Part shown: piece after piece, positions 28,214 through 37,784 of the stretch
Position numbering within the stretch: the stretch's first letter is position 1
Layout: the number at the start of each line of letters is the position of its first letter
Source of the DNA: an uncultured Bacteroidales bacterium
Lineage (GTDB): Bacteria; Bacteroidota; Bacteroidia; Bacteroidales; F082
Length of the DNA: 61,251 bases
Direction of reading: 5' to 3'
Assembly: GCA_905236635.1 (NCBI GenBank)
Contig: CAJOCJ010000009.1
Location: 1,822-63,072 of the forward strand
The notes under the pieces: model-generated
The model's input: the letters and a program-made list of their open reading frames with translations, nothing else
The model's database searches: none
Told to the model about the DNA's origin: nothing
Position numbers and translations under genes: made by a program

Positions 28214-30137
28214 AAGAATTGTTATAATAATATTGATGACCGTTCTCTTCGTGTTGGACGGGAAATCACAAGAATATCTGATTGGCTTTAATGGCGGTAT
28301 TCCTGAGGAAGAACAGGTCGTTTCACGCGATGAGGCAGTCGCCACCTTGCCATTTTTCGACGATTTCACCCAAGCAGGTTACTTTCCCGATGATTCAAAA
28401 TGGCAAAAAGGTAATGTGTTTGTCAACTCAGGCTTCCCGAAAATGCCAGTAAACTATAGGGCCGCCACTCTTGACCTCATCGACCGACACGGCAAGGTCT
28501 ATAGAAATGGTAGCAGCAACCCTTTCCGTGCTGATACTCTTCTTTCTGTCAGGATTCGTCTCGATAGTCTTAATAATCAGAAACTTACACCTGCCGATTC
28601 GCTGTATCTCAGTTTCTATTATCAGCCAGGCGGCTTCGGCGATGACCCCGAACGTGACGACTCTCTGGTACTGAAATTCGGTTATGGCTATAATGAAACT
28701 GTTTACGATACCACGATTCAAGACTCTGTGACAGTAAGGAAGCATGCATGGCGACAGATGTGGGCGGCAGAAGGTCAGACTTATGAGTCTTTTATTGCAG
28801 AATGCGATGAGAATCAATATTTTAAGAAGGTGATGATTCCGATTACGGATACATGCCTCTTCCAAGAGGATTTCTATATCATGTTCTTCAATTACGGAAC
28901 GCTGCCAACCACGATGTATCCTAACGACAGGAGCAATATGGACCAGTGGAATGTCGATTTCGTCTATCTCGATAAAGACAGAAGCATAGAGGCCGACACA
29001 TATCCTTTGGTGAGTTTTACAAACACCTCTCCGACATTCCTAAAGCGTTATCGCTCAATGCCTTACAAGCATTATGCAAATAATCCGATAAACGAGATAG
29101 AGAACTGTTTCAATATGTATCTCACCAATATGGATGTCAACACGCATGAGGTGCGTTATTCATGTGAGGTGGAGGATAATAATTCCGATTGGAGCTATTC
29201 TTATACATCCGACCCATTCTATATCAATCAATATCCCAATGTGGGAGTTATGAAAGATTCAGTGGTTATGGGCAATTTCATCTATCCTTATAACCTGAAT
29301 GTCGATACTACCTCGTTCACGATTCGTCATTATGTGGATGTTGTCGATGAGCATAGCGGGGAGGTTGCTGGCGACTCGATAGTAGTAAAACAAGGCTTTT
29401 ACAATTATTTTGCATACGATGATGGCACTCCGGAAATGGGCTACGGACTAGTTCCTAACGACACTTATTTCGCCGCACAGTTCAAAGTAACACAGCTCGA
29501 CACCGTCTGTGGAGTTCAGATGTTATTTAACAGGACCTTCAACGATGCCAATTTCAATTTCTTCGATATCGTGGTTTGGAAAGACAACAACGGAAAGCCT
29601 GGTCAGGTGGCATATACACTCCAGAATCAACGACCTATATGGGACGACAGCCTGTTGTACGCCTTCTCAAACTATACTTTCAACGAAGTGGTGAAAGTCA
29701 ATAGCACGTTCTACGTCGGTATCCGCCAGCAATATCCTAAATCGATGAACATCGGTTTCGATACCTCTGTTGACAATCATCAGTATTGCTTCTACGATGC
29801 GGGCGAAGGCTGGAAAAACACCTCATTCGCAGGTTCGTTGATGATCCGACCGGTCATGGGCAGTGACGCCTATTTCCTTGATGTCGATGAGAACCAAGAA
29901 GCTAAAAATGAGTTGGTGCTTTATCCAAATCCGGCTAACGATATGGTCCGTATCGACGGCATAGATGCCAATTCAGCCAATGAGATTGTCATTTTCGATA
30001 TAGCAGGTAGGGCCGTTAAGCATTATCAGTATTGTAATGAATTGAATGTTAGCGATTTACAAAATGGTGCTTATATGTTGAGAGTCGTGATGAATGACGG
30101 CTCATCAATGACATCTAAATTATTGATAGCCAAATAG
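28203..30137 (+). CDS. T9SS-sorted secreted protein
   Basis: 644 residues. Signal peptide about 1-22 (ends DGKSQ). The body is beta-rich, with a jelly-roll-like first part (FFDDFTQAGYFPDDSKWQ ...) as in choice-of-anchor proteins, and no catalytic motif. The last 75 residues form the sorting domain (VLYPNPANDMVRIDG ... LQNGAYMLRVVMNDG ... KLLIAK). It lies between the PASTA gene (11-base overlap) and an rluD-like gene (7-base gap), so it is part of a housekeeping-type operon; this order is, from memory, kept in other Bacteroidales. Function unknown. Confidence 0.82.
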   Translation: MMNKRIVIIILMTVLFVLDGKSQEYLIGFNGGIPEEEQVVSRDEAVATLPFFDDFTQAGYFPDDSKWQKGNVFVNSGFPKMPVNYRAATLDLIDRHGKVYRNGSSNPFRADTLLSVRIRLDSLNNQKLTPADSLYLSFYYQPGGFGDDPERDDSLVLKFGYGYNETVYDTTIQDSVTVRKHAWRQMWAAEGQTYESFIAECDENQYFKKVMIPITDTCLFQEDFYIMFFNYGTLPTTMYPNDRSNMDQWNVDFVYLDKDRSIEADTYPLVSFTNTSPTFLKRYRSMPYKHYANNPINEIENCFNMYLTNMDVNTHEVRYSCEVEDNNSDWSYSYTSDPFYINQYPNVGVMKDSVVMGNFIYPYNLNVDTTSFTIRHYVDVVDEHSGEVAGDSIVVKQGFYNYFAYDDGTPEMGYGLVPNDTYFAAQFKVTQLDTVCGVQMLFNRTFNDANFNFFDIVVWKDNNGKPGQVAYTLQNQRPIWDDSLLYAFSNYTFNEVVKVNSTFYVGIRQQYPKSMNIGFDTSVDNHQYCFYDAGEGWKNTSFAGSLMIRPVMGSDAYFLDVDENQEAKNELVLYPNPANDMVRIDGIDANSANEIVIFDIAGRAVKHYQYCNELNVSDLQNGAYMLRVVMNDGSSMTSKLLIAK

Positions 30138-30144
30138 TTAATAT

Positions 30145-31197
30145 ATGTCAGAGGATTTTGTCGGCGTACTTGGAGACAACCCCGAAGAGAACACTGAACT
30201 TTTCGAGCATTTCCGCATTGTTGCCGATAAAGGTCAGACCTTGGTGCGTGTCGACAAGTTTCTGCAGAATCGTCTGGAAAACGTTTCCCGCAACAGGGTT
30301 CAAAATGCTGCGAAGGCAGGAAGTATCCTCGTCAACGACAAGCCTGTGAAGTCCAACTACAAGGTGAAACCTTTCGATGTGGTGACAGTGGTGCTTGCGT
30401 ATCCGCCCCGCGAAATCGTTATCACGCCTGAAAACATCCCGCTCTGTGTGGTCTATGAAGACGACGACGTCATCGTGGTTAACAAGCAGGCAGGTCTCGT
30501 GGTGCATCCGGGCCACGGCAACTTCGACGGCACCCTCCTCAACGCCCTGGCATATCATTTCAAGGAAAACGGCTCTAAAGTGGACAACGGCTTCGGATAC
30601 CTCGTGCATCGTATCGACAAAGACACCACTGGCTTGATGATAGTGGCAAAGAACGAGACGGCGCAGACGGTGCTGGCGGCACAGTTCTTTGAGCACTCGA
30701 TAACTCGGCGCTACCAAGCTCTAGTGTGGGGTGACTTCCCCGACGACGAAGGCACTATCGAAGGCAACATCGGGCGGTCGCTGCGCGACCGCGTCGCCAT
30801 GGCGGTATATCCCGACGGCAGCCAAGGTAAAGAGGCAGTGACGCACTATAAAGTGCTCGAGCGCTTCAACTACGTCACACTCGTGGAATGCCGCCTTGAG
30901 ACGGGCCGCACGCATCAGATACGCGTCCACATGCAGTATGCCGGACATCCGCTCTTCAACGACGCGTTGTATGGCGGCGACAGGATCCTGAAAGGCACGA
31001 CATTCTCGAAATACCGTCAGTTTATCGACAACTGCTTCAACGAGATACCGCGTCACTGCCTTCATGCCAAGGTGCTCGGCTTCGTGCATCCTACGACAGG
31101 GAAAGAGCTCTATTTCGACTCCCAGCTGCCGTCGGATATGCAAGCGGTGCTAGACAAATGGCGTAATTATTTAAAGACAAGAACAGAAGAAAATTAA
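30145..31197 (+). CDS. rluD: RluA-family 23S rRNA pseudouridine synthase (RluD-like)
   Basis: 350 residues. An N-terminal S4 RNA-binding domain (about 35-95: VRVDKFLQNRLENVSRNRVQ) is followed by the catalytic domain with the Asp loop HRIDKDTTGLMIVAKN (about residues 153-168), and GRTHQIRVHMQYAGHPLFND near 253-272. RluD modifies helix 69 of 23S rRNA; the exact target here is inferred from the domain layout, and RluC-like specificity cannot be excluded. Followed after 5 bases by hldD. Confidence 0.9.
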   Translation: MSEDFVGVLGDNPEENTELFEHFRIVADKGQTLVRVDKFLQNRLENVSRNRVQNAAKAGSILVNDKPVKSNYKVKPFDVVTVVLAYPPREIVITPENIPLCVVYEDDDVIVVNKQAGLVVHPGHGNFDGTLLNALAYHFKENGSKVDNGFGYLVHRIDKDTTGLMIVAKNETAQTVLAAQFFEHSITRRYQALVWGDFPDDEGTIEGNIGRSLRDRVAMAVYPDGSQGKEAVTHYKVLERFNYVTLVECRLETGRTHQIRVHMQYAGHPLFNDALYGGDRILKGTTFSKYRQFIDNCFNEIPRHCLHAKVLGFVHPTTGKELYFDSQLPSDMQAVLDKWRNYLKTRTEEN

Positions 31198-31202
31198 ACG
31201 AT

Positions 31203-32168
31203 ATGATAGTAATCACAGGTGCAGCGGGCTTCATCGCCAGCGTGGTGGCAGGATGCCTCAACGAACAGGGTAGAAACGACCTCGTCCTCGTTGACGACTT
31301 CTCAAAGAAACAGAAAGAGAGAAACTTTGTCAACAAGAGCTATCAGCTCCTCCTCGACAGGAAGGAGCTTCATAGCTGGCTGGAAGACAATCACGATAAG
31401 GTCGATTTTGTGGTGCATCTAGGCGCTCGTACCGACACCACCGAGTTCGACTGGAACGTCTTCGTCGAGCTTAACGTCGACTATACCGAGAAGCTGTGGA
31501 CGCTGTGTTCCGAGTATCAGATTCCGCTCGTATATGCCTCATCAGCAGCGACTTACGGTGGGGGAGAGCTGGGTTACAACGACAGTCACGACATCGTGGA
31601 GAAACTCGTGCCGCTCAACCCTTACGGACGCTCAAAGAACGAGATCGACAAGTGGATACTCAAGCAGACGAAATGTCCTCCGTTCTGGGCCGGACTGAAG
31701 TTCTTCAACGTATATGGTCCTAACGAGTACCACAAAGGCCGCATGGCGTCAGTGATTCTGCATTCGTTCCATCAGATTCAGGAAAACGGCGAGGTGAAGC
31801 TCTTCCGCTCACATCGTCCCGACTTCAAAGACGGCCAGCAGCTGAGAGATTTCATCTATGTCAAAGATATCGCATCGGTTATCCTCTTCTTGATAGAAAA
31901 ACGTCCTGAGAGCGGTTTGTATAACCTCGGAACAGGCCATGCACGCTCGTTCTACGACCTTGCGGCGAACACCTTCAAGGCGATGGGAAAAGAGGTGAAT
32001 ATCAAATTCATCGACACACCGCTCGACATCCGCGACAAGTATCAGTATTTCACTGAAGCCAATATGGAGAAGCTGCGTAAGGCAGGATACGACAAACCGT
32101 TCACCTCTCTCGAAGATGGTGTTTTCGATTATGTCACAAATTATTTGATGAAAGATAAGACCTTCTAA
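31203..32168 (+). CDS. hldD: ADP-L-glycero-D-manno-heptose 6-epimerase
   Basis: 321 residues; extended short-chain dehydrogenase that makes the heptose precursor of the LPS core. Rossmann motif is TGAAGFIAS at 5-13; the third glycine of GxxGxxG is alanine. The catalytic triad is visible: S in YASSAATYGG and YGRSK (Y-x3-K) in LNPYGRSKNEIDKW. KFFNVYGPNEYHKGRMASVI is typical of HldD. The gene ends 4 bases into the convergent MerR gene. Supports an LPS with heptose in its core. Confidence 0.9.
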   Translation: MIVITGAAGFIASVVAGCLNEQGRNDLVLVDDFSKKQKERNFVNKSYQLLLDRKELHSWLEDNHDKVDFVVHLGARTDTTEFDWNVFVELNVDYTEKLWTLCSEYQIPLVYASSAATYGGGELGYNDSHDIVEKLVPLNPYGRSKNEIDKWILKQTKCPPFWAGLKFFNVYGPNEYHKGRMASVILHSFHQIQENGEVKLFRSHRPDFKDGQQLRDFIYVKDIASVILFLIEKRPESGLYNLGTGHARSFYDLAANTFKAMGKEVNIKFIDTPLDIRDKYQYFTEANMEKLRKAGYDKPFTSLEDGVFDYVTNYLMKDKTF

Positions 32169-32506
32169 AGAGTCTTTTGTTTCTCGGCAAGTTTCTTGTC
32201 CAGATCTTTAAGGAATGCCTTGGTGTCGTTGAGTGTGCGGATCAGCATGGCGTTCTCCTCGAGTTTGTCGAACTTGGTCTTCATGGCGTCTTTGGCGCCC
32301 TGGATGGTATATCCTTTGACCTTAACAAGTTGGTATATTACCTGCAGGTAACGGATGTCGCGTTCCGTGAAGAGCCTGTTGCCTTTTGTGCTTTTGCGCG
32401 GACGCAGCACGTCGAATTCGCTTTCCCAATAGCGTATGGTGGATGTCGAAACGTCGAACATCTTCGCGACTTCACCGATTCGATAATATAACTTGTTGAT
32501 TTCCAT
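32165..32506 (-). CDS. MerR-family transcriptional regulator
   Basis: 113 residues. The N-terminal winged HTH is complete: YRIGEVAKMFDVSTSTIRYW at 8-27, then RLFTERDIRYLQVIYQLVKV. The C-terminal part is a coiled-coil dimerisation helix without cysteines for metal binding, so the signal it senses is unknown. It lies 4 bases after the M23 peptidase gene on the same strand and is presumably cotranscribed. Confidence 0.88.
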   Translation of the reverse strand: MEINKLYYRIGEVAKMFDVSTSTIRYWESEFDVLRPRKSTKGNRLFTERDIRYLQVIYQLVKVKGYTIQGAKDAMKTKFDKLEENAMLIRTLNDTKAFLKDLDKKLAEKQKTL

Positions 32507-32510
32507 GATA

Positions 32511-33482
32511 TTAATCCATTGTCATTGATGGTCTTTCCGACAACTCAAGAATCTTGTCGTATTCTTCCGGCGTAAGGTCGTTGAAGAAGAAGTTGACAGG
32601 ATTTATAGGGTGGTCGTTCTTAATCACTTCGTAGTGCAGATGCGGTGCCGTCGACTTGCCGCTGTTACCCATGTCGGCGATATATTCGCCTCTCTTCACT
32701 TTCTGTCCTTCTTTGACATGGGCTTTCGAGATGTGTGCGTAACGTGTCTTATATCCGTATCCGTGATTTACGATGATATTGTTGCCGTAGCCGCCGTTGC
32801 TTTTTGTCACTTTCTCCACTACGCCGTCGCCGGTGCAATAGATGTGTGTGCCCATCGGACCTGCAAAATCGATGCCGCTATGCAGCTTCTGCACCTTGTA
32901 GAACGGGTCGGTACGATAACCGAAATGTGAGGAAATCCTATAGATATCTACGTTTTTCACAGGCATGATGGCTGGGATGCTGCTCAGCATCAAAGCCTTG
33001 TTTTTGGCCATGTGATAAACCTCGTCGTATGACTTTGACTGCACTTTGATCTGGCTTTCGATGATGTCGATTTTCTTTGTCGTCTCAGTCACGATGTCGG
33101 AATTGTTATAACCGCTGAGCGCCTCATAACGGTTAGTGCCGCCATATCCTGCCTTTCTTACTGATGTCGGAATGGGTTCCGCCTCAAAAATCATTCGGTA
33201 GATGTTGTCGTCACGGTCCTGCATCTCTCCAAGCAAGGCGTTGACGTTGTCCATCCTGTCGTTGAGGATGTCATATTGCAGCTCCAGGAAGTCTATCTCA
33301 CGTGTCAGCATACGCTCTTTTGGCGAGCCGACGGTGTTTTCTATGAGTTCGACAGTGCCATATCCTAATACTCCGGCGACAATGATAAAATATAACACCT
33401 TCTTGAAACGCGATCCAAAAGAAGGCTTATACTCTTCATAATCAAGTGTATTGGGGTTATATATGTACTTTTTGTCTGTCAT
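32511..33482 (-). CDS. M23-family peptidoglycan endopeptidase
   Basis: 323 residues. A membrane helix at about 28-46 anchors it to the inner membrane; a coiled coil follows (about 50-90). The LytM/M23 domain at about 195-310 has the zinc motifs HSGIDFAGPMG (HxxxD) and HLHYEV, so it should be active. It probably cuts peptide cross-links during cell elongation or division. A well-matched promoter lies upstream (33531-33561), divergent to alaS. Confidence 0.9.
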   Translation of the reverse strand: MTDKKYIYNPNTLDYEEYKPSFGSRFKKVLYFIIVAGVLGYGTVELIENTVGSPKERMLTREIDFLELQYDILNDRMDNVNALLGEMQDRDDNIYRMIFEAEPIPTSVRKAGYGGTNRYEALSGYNNSDIVTETTKKIDIIESQIKVQSKSYDEVYHMAKNKALMLSSIPAIMPVKNVDIYRISSHFGYRTDPFYKVQKLHSGIDFAGPMGTHIYCTGDGVVEKVTKSNGGYGNNIIVNHGYGYKTRYAHISKAHVKEGQKVKRGEYIADMGNSGKSTAPHLHYEVIKNDHPINPVNFFFNDLTPEEYDKILELSERPSMTMD

Positions 33483-33530
33483 TGTTTTCGATAATTATAC
33501 CCAATAAGGAAAAATTTACCTAAAAACGTG

Positions 33531-33561
33531 CAAAATTATAAAAAATTTCATATATTTGCAA
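33531..33561 (-). promoter_or_regulatory. Promoter of the M23-MerR operon
   Basis: On the minus strand TTG (complement of 33559-33561), 20 bases, TAATTTTG (complement of 33531-33538). The -33 part overlaps the -7 box of the divergent alaS promoter. Confidence 0.55.
33551..33558 (+). promoter_or_regulatory. Candidate -7 element of alaS
   Basis: TATATTTG, 27 bases before the alaS ATG. Only GTG stands at the -33 position (33528-33530). The box sits inside the opposing promoter, so the two may compete. Confidence 0.4.
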
Positions 33562-33585
33562 GTTTTTTAAAGAAAAAATGAAATA

Positions 33586-36204
33586 ATGATGAAAGCAAGC
33601 GAAATTCGTAAGAGTTTTTTGGACTTTTTTCAGTCGAAACAACACCTTGTAGTGCCTTCAGCACCTATAGTCGTGAAGAACGACCCGACATTGATGTTCA
33701 CCAATGCTGGTATGAACCAGTTTAAGGATGTCTTCTTGGGTAACAACCCCCGCAAAGCGCCGCGTGTCGTCGACATCCAGAAATGTCTGCGCGTCTCCGG
33801 AAAGCATAACGACCTTGAGGAAGTGGGCCGCGACACCTATCATCACACCATGTTCGAGATGATGGGCAACTGGTCGTTTGGCGACTATTTCAAGAAAGAG
33901 GCCATCGCCTGGGGTTGGGAGTTCCTCACCGACGTGATGAAGATCGACAAGGATAAGCTCTATGTCACCGTATTTGGCGGCGACGAGAAGGACGGCATGG
34001 CAGTCGACAACGAGGCTTACGAGTTTTGGAAAGAGCATGTCGACGAGTCGCGAATCATCTATGGCTCGAAGAAAGACAACTTCTGGGAGATGGGTGAGAC
34101 CGGACCTTGCGGACCTTGCTCTGAGATTCATATCGACATCCGCGACGATGAGGCCCGTAAGAAGATCAACGGCCGTGACCTTGTCAACAAAGACGATCCG
34201 GAAGTCATTGAGATATGGAACCTCGTGTTTATGCAATATAACCGCCTCGCCAACGGAAGCCTGGTGGACCTTCCGGCGAAACATGTCGACACCGGCATGG
34301 GCTTCGAACGCCTCGTCCGCGTGATGCAAGGCAAGAAGTCGAACTACGACACCGACGTGTTCACTCCTATCATCAACGAGATTGCAACGCTTTCAGGAAT
34401 AGAATATGGCAAAAACGAGAAACAGGATATAGCAATGCGCGTCGTCGCTGACCACCTCCGTGCGGTCAGCTTCGCCATTACCGACGGCCAGCTGCCGTCT
34501 AATAATGGCGCCGGCTACGTTATCCGCCGTATCCTCCGCCGCGCCGTTCGCTATGGCTATACATTCCTTAAATTTACCGAGCCATTTGTGTATAAGTTGT
34601 TGCCAGTCCTCGTGAGAGAGATGGGCGAGCAGTATCCTGAGATAAAAGCACAGGAGACACTGGTGTCTAAGGTTATCTACGAAGAAGAGGCATCGTTCCT
34701 CCGCACCCTGGCATTAGGTATCAAACGTTTCGAGAACTATGTGGAGCAAAATAAAGGCGCGAAGCTCATCGACGGCGCGTTTGCCTTCGAGCTGTTTGAC
34801 ACCTACGGTTTCCCGGTGGACTTGACAAACCTCATGGCAGAAGAGAAAGGCCTCGAAGTCGATATGGAAGGCTTCAACAACAACCTCAAGGAACAGAAAG
34901 ACCGCTCGCGTAAGGCAGCCGAGAAGATGTCGGGCGACTGGGTGGAGCTGATACATGAGGACAAACCTACCACCTTCGTCGGCTACACCGAGATGGAATG
35001 CCAGGCTAAGATATTGAAATTCAGAGAGGTGGTGGCGAAAGGCAAGAAACACTTCGAGATAGTCCTCGACAAGACCCCGTTCTACGCCGAGATGGGAGGC
35101 CAGGTAGGTGACAAAGGCGTTTTGGTGTCTGAAAATGAGACTCTTAACGTCGTTAACACCGTGAAAGAAAACGACCTCAGCATACATATCACCGATGCGC
35201 TACCACAGCAGCCGGAGGCGGTGTTTACAGCTAAAGTCGATGTGGAACGTCGTCTGAAGATTGAGGCCAACCATACCGCTACCCACCTGATGCACGCGGC
35301 ATTACGCCAGGTGCTTGGAACACATGTCGAGCAGAAAGGCTCGATGGTCGATGACGAGCGTCTGCGTTTCGACTTCAGTCACTTTGCCAAGATGACGGAC
35401 GAAGAGATCCGCAAGGTTGAAACTATTGTAAATCAGAAGATTAGAGAAGACCTGCCAAACCAGACTGCTGTCGATGTCCCTATCGATGAGGCACGCAGCA
35501 TGGGCGCGATGGCGTTGTTCGGCGAGAAATATGGCGACAAGGTACGTGTGGTGAAGTTCGGTGAGGGCTATTCTTGCGAGCTCTGCGGTGGCACCCACAT
35601 CCCGTCGACAGGCCGCATTGGGGCGTTCAAGATATTGACGGAAGGTGCTATCGCCGCTGGCGTGCGCCGTATCGAGGCTATCACAGGTGAGGCTGTCATT
35701 GACTATCTCGACAATCAGATAGACACATTGAATAAGATCAAAGGTCTCGTCAAGCAGTCGGGAGATGTGGTGAAGGCTGTGGAGACGTTGACGGCGCAGA
35801 GCACCATGCTCCAGAAGAAGATTGAGGCCATGATGATGTCGCAAGCGGTGGCAGAAGCGAAGAGCGCATACACCGCCGCCGCCTCATGGAACGGACATAA
35901 GCTCGTGATAGCACGTATCGATGCCGATATGAACCAGATGCGTAACATTGCCTCGGCGCTGAAGGACATCGACAACGAGGCCATTGCCGTCATCGGTGGC
36001 GTGCTCGAAGAGAAGCCTGCCCTCTGCGTGATGTTGCCTCAGAGCGTGGTCGATAGCAACAAGATGGATGCCGGCGCCATGGTGCGTGAAGCTGCCAAGG
36101 AGATTCAAGGCGGCGGCGGTGGTCAGAAAACATTGGCTACAGCTGGCGGAAAGAACGCAGCCGGTATCGACAAGGCTATTGATATCTTAAGAAAAAACTT
36201 CTAG
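33586..36204 (+). CDS. alaS: Alanyl-tRNA synthetase
   Basis: 872 residues; class II synthetase for tRNA-Ala. The catalytic core starts at residue 3 (ASEIRKSFLDFFQSKQHLVV), with TNAGMNQFKDVFLG (motif 2 region). The editing domain has HTATH at 563-567 and CELCGGTH at 664-671, the zinc ligands for removing Ser and Gly. The C-Ala domain ends with GGGGGQKTLATAGGKN. Two ATG codons stand in a row at 33586 and 33589; both fit. A two-codon mini-ORF (ATG AAA TAA, 33578-33586) has its stop overlapping this start. Confidence 0.98.
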   Translation: MMKASEIRKSFLDFFQSKQHLVVPSAPIVVKNDPTLMFTNAGMNQFKDVFLGNNPRKAPRVVDIQKCLRVSGKHNDLEEVGRDTYHHTMFEMMGNWSFGDYFKKEAIAWGWEFLTDVMKIDKDKLYVTVFGGDEKDGMAVDNEAYEFWKEHVDESRIIYGSKKDNFWEMGETGPCGPCSEIHIDIRDDEARKKINGRDLVNKDDPEVIEIWNLVFMQYNRLANGSLVDLPAKHVDTGMGFERLVRVMQGKKSNYDTDVFTPIINEIATLSGIEYGKNEKQDIAMRVVADHLRAVSFAITDGQLPSNNGAGYVIRRILRRAVRYGYTFLKFTEPFVYKLLPVLVREMGEQYPEIKAQETLVSKVIYEEEASFLRTLALGIKRFENYVEQNKGAKLIDGAFAFELFDTYGFPVDLTNLMAEEKGLEVDMEGFNNNLKEQKDRSRKAAEKMSGDWVELIHEDKPTTFVGYTEMECQAKILKFREVVAKGKKHFEIVLDKTPFYAEMGGQVGDKGVLVSENETLNVVNTVKENDLSIHITDALPQQPEAVFTAKVDVERRLKIEANHTATHLMHAALRQVLGTHVEQKGSMVDDERLRFDFSHFAKMTDEEIRKVETIVNQKIREDLPNQTAVDVPIDEARSMGAMALFGEKYGDKVRVVKFGEGYSCELCGGTHIPSTGRIGAFKILTEGAIAAGVRRIEAITGEAVIDYLDNQIDTLNKIKGLVKQSGDVVKAVETLTAQSTMLQKKIEAMMMSQAVAEAKSAYTAAASWNGHKLVIARIDADMNQMRNIASALKDIDNEAIAVIGGVLEEKPALCVMLPQSVVDSNKMDAGAMVREAAKEIQGGGGGQKTLATAGGKNAAGIDKAIDILRKNF

Positions 36205-36214
36205 GGACAGGTCT

Positions 36215-36796
36215 CTAACGGATTGAGTCCAAGAACTTCACAAGATTTTGCACGGCTTTACCTCTGTGCGAAATCTTGTTTTTTATCTCCATCGGCATCT
36301 CTGCAAAGGTCTCTTCATAGCCGTCGGGCTGGAAGATTGGGTCGTAGCCGAAGCCGCCATTGCCATGTTCCTCTTCGAGAATCTTTCCATTGACGATGCC
36401 TTCGAAGAAATATTGTTTCCCGTTGAGATTCAATGCTATAACGGTCCTGAACCGTGCTCTCCTGTTCGGCGCGCCTCGAAGGGCATCCAGGAGCTTCACC
36501 ACGTTGTCGTGGTACGAACATCCCTCACCGGCATATCGCGCTGAGTACACGCCCGGCGCGCCGTCCAGCGCCTCGACTTCGAGCCCCGTGTCATCGGCAA
36601 AACAGTTTATATGGTAGTTATTGGTGACGAAATCGGCTTTAATCTTGGCATTCCCCTGAAGGTCATCAGCGTCTTCCACAATATCTTCCATGCAGCCGAT
36701 ATCGCGAAGACCCACGACTTCGTAATTCTTCAGGATGTTCTGAATCTCCTCTAACTTATGCTTGTTATGTGTTGCAAAAACTAACTTTTCTTTCAT
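36215..36796 (-). CDS. rdgB: XTP/dITP diphosphatase (RdgB/HAM1)
   Basis: I choose ATG at 36796 ([18 protein letters not shown]; 193 residues); an ATG 12 codons upstream would lie inside ung. The enzyme removes deaminated purine nucleotides (ITP, XTP) from the pool. Family motifs: [12 protein letters not shown] at 7-18 and [20 protein letters not shown] near 66-85. It lies downstream of ung, the uracil-excision enzyme, so two DNA-cleansing functions share an operon. Convergent to alaS with a 10-base gap. Confidence 0.93.
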   Translation of the reverse strand: MKEKLVFATHNKHKLEEIQNILKNYEVVGLRDIGCMEDIVEDADDLQGNAKIKADFVTNNYHINCFADDTGLEVEALDGAPGVYSARYAGEGCSYHDNVVKLLDALRGAPNRRARFRTVIALNLNGKQYFFEGIVNGKILEEEHGNGGFGYDPIFQPDGYEETFAEMPMEIKNKISHRGKAVQNLVKFLDSIR

Positions 36797-36813
36797 CTTT
36801 AAACTATCAAACT

Positions 36814-37500
36814 CTACACTATAATATCCCATTTCACGGGCTCTATATTATTATTAATAAGGTATTGGTTTGCCTGTGAGAAATGCCTGCATCCGAAGAA
36901 GCCGCGGCTCGCCGAGAGCGGGGAGGGGTGGACTGTTTTCAATATCAGGTGTTTGCTGTGGTCGATGAGGCTCTCTTTGGCGATGGCGTAGTTACCCCAA
37001 AGCAGAAACACCAGATGCTCTTTCTTTTCCGACAGCGCTCGTATGGCGGCATCGGTAAACTGTTGCCATCCTATGCGTGCATGTGATGCTGCCATGTTTG
37101 CCCTTACAGTCAATGAGGCATTCAAGAGCAGAACGCCCTCGTCGGCCCATTTCTCGAGGTTGCCGTTTCTTGGAATGGGCATCCCTATGTCGGTATGCAG
37201 CTCCTTGAAGATGTTTTGCAAGCTCGGCGGCGGCTGTATCCCGTCGGGCACCGAGAATGCCAGTCCATGCGCCTGTCCAACACCGTGATATGGGTCTTGG
37301 CCTATTATCACCACCTTCACCTTGTCGAAAGGCGTGCGGTTGAAGGCGTTGAAGATCAACGGTGATGGAGGATACACCACGTATTTGCGTTTCTCATCTA
37401 TCAGGAATGACTTGATGCCCACAAAATATGACGATTCAAATTCGGGCTTCAAAACCTCATACCATCCTTGCTCAATGATGGGCTTCTTGACTTCTACCAT
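36814..37500 (-). CDS. ung: Uracil-DNA glycosylase
   Basis: 228 residues, family 1. Catalytic water-activating motif GQDPYHG at about 67-73, and the DNA-intercalation loop [13 protein letters not shown] at about 191-203, both intact. Removes uracil that arises from cytosine deamination. First gene of the ung-rdgB pair. Confidence 0.96.
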   Translation of the reverse strand: MVEVKKPIIEQGWYEVLKPEFESSYFVGIKSFLIDEKRKYVVYPPSPLIFNAFNRTPFDKVKVVIIGQDPYHGVGQAHGLAFSVPDGIQPPPSLQNIFKELHTDIGMPIPRNGNLEKWADEGVLLLNASLTVRANMAASHARIGWQQFTDAAIRALSEKKEHLVFLLWGNYAIAKESLIDHSKHLILKTVHPSPLSASRGFFGCRHFSQANQYLINNNIEPVKWDIIV

Positions 37501-37577
37501 AAAAAATTATTGTTTCAGCATACAAAATTAAAAAAAATATCGTTATTTTGCAAAACGAAACATTAATAATTTAAAAT

Positions 37578-37721
37578 ATGAAGAAGGTAGTATTGTTTCT
37601 GCTGATTGCTTTTACGTTGGGATTGGTGATGTCGTCATGTGGCGTGTTCTCCGGATCGTCGAAGTCAACATGTCCTGCTTATGGCGAGCATCAGAAGTAT
37701 CAGAGAGAAAGTGTTTATTAG
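37578..37721 (+). CDS. Very small lipoprotein (47 residues)
   Basis: Too short for many gene finders, but well supported: MKK start, hydrophobic stretch to residue 18, and a lipobox MSSCG with Cys21. The mature part is only 27 residues and contains STCPAYGEHQKYQ. Small Bacteroidota lipoproteins with a conserved CPAYG segment resemble it, as far as I recall. A strong terminator follows 18 bases after the stop, which supports a real transcript. Function unknown. Confidence 0.7.
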   Translation: MKKVVLFLLIAFTLGLVMSSCGVFSGSSKSTCPAYGEHQKYQRESVY

Positions 37722-37737
37722 AAAGATCTTTTAAAAT

Positions 37738-37768
37738 AAAAAAGGCTCCCAATCGGGAGCCTTTTTTA
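37738..37768. terminator. Bidirectional terminator
   Basis: AAAAGGCTCCC (37740-37750), loop AATC, GGGAGCCTTTT (37755-37765), with A-run on the left and T-run on the right. It serves the small lipoprotein gene (plus) and the convergent T9SS gene (minus). Confidence 0.85.
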
Positions 37769-37784
37769 TTGATTTTACCGTTGT

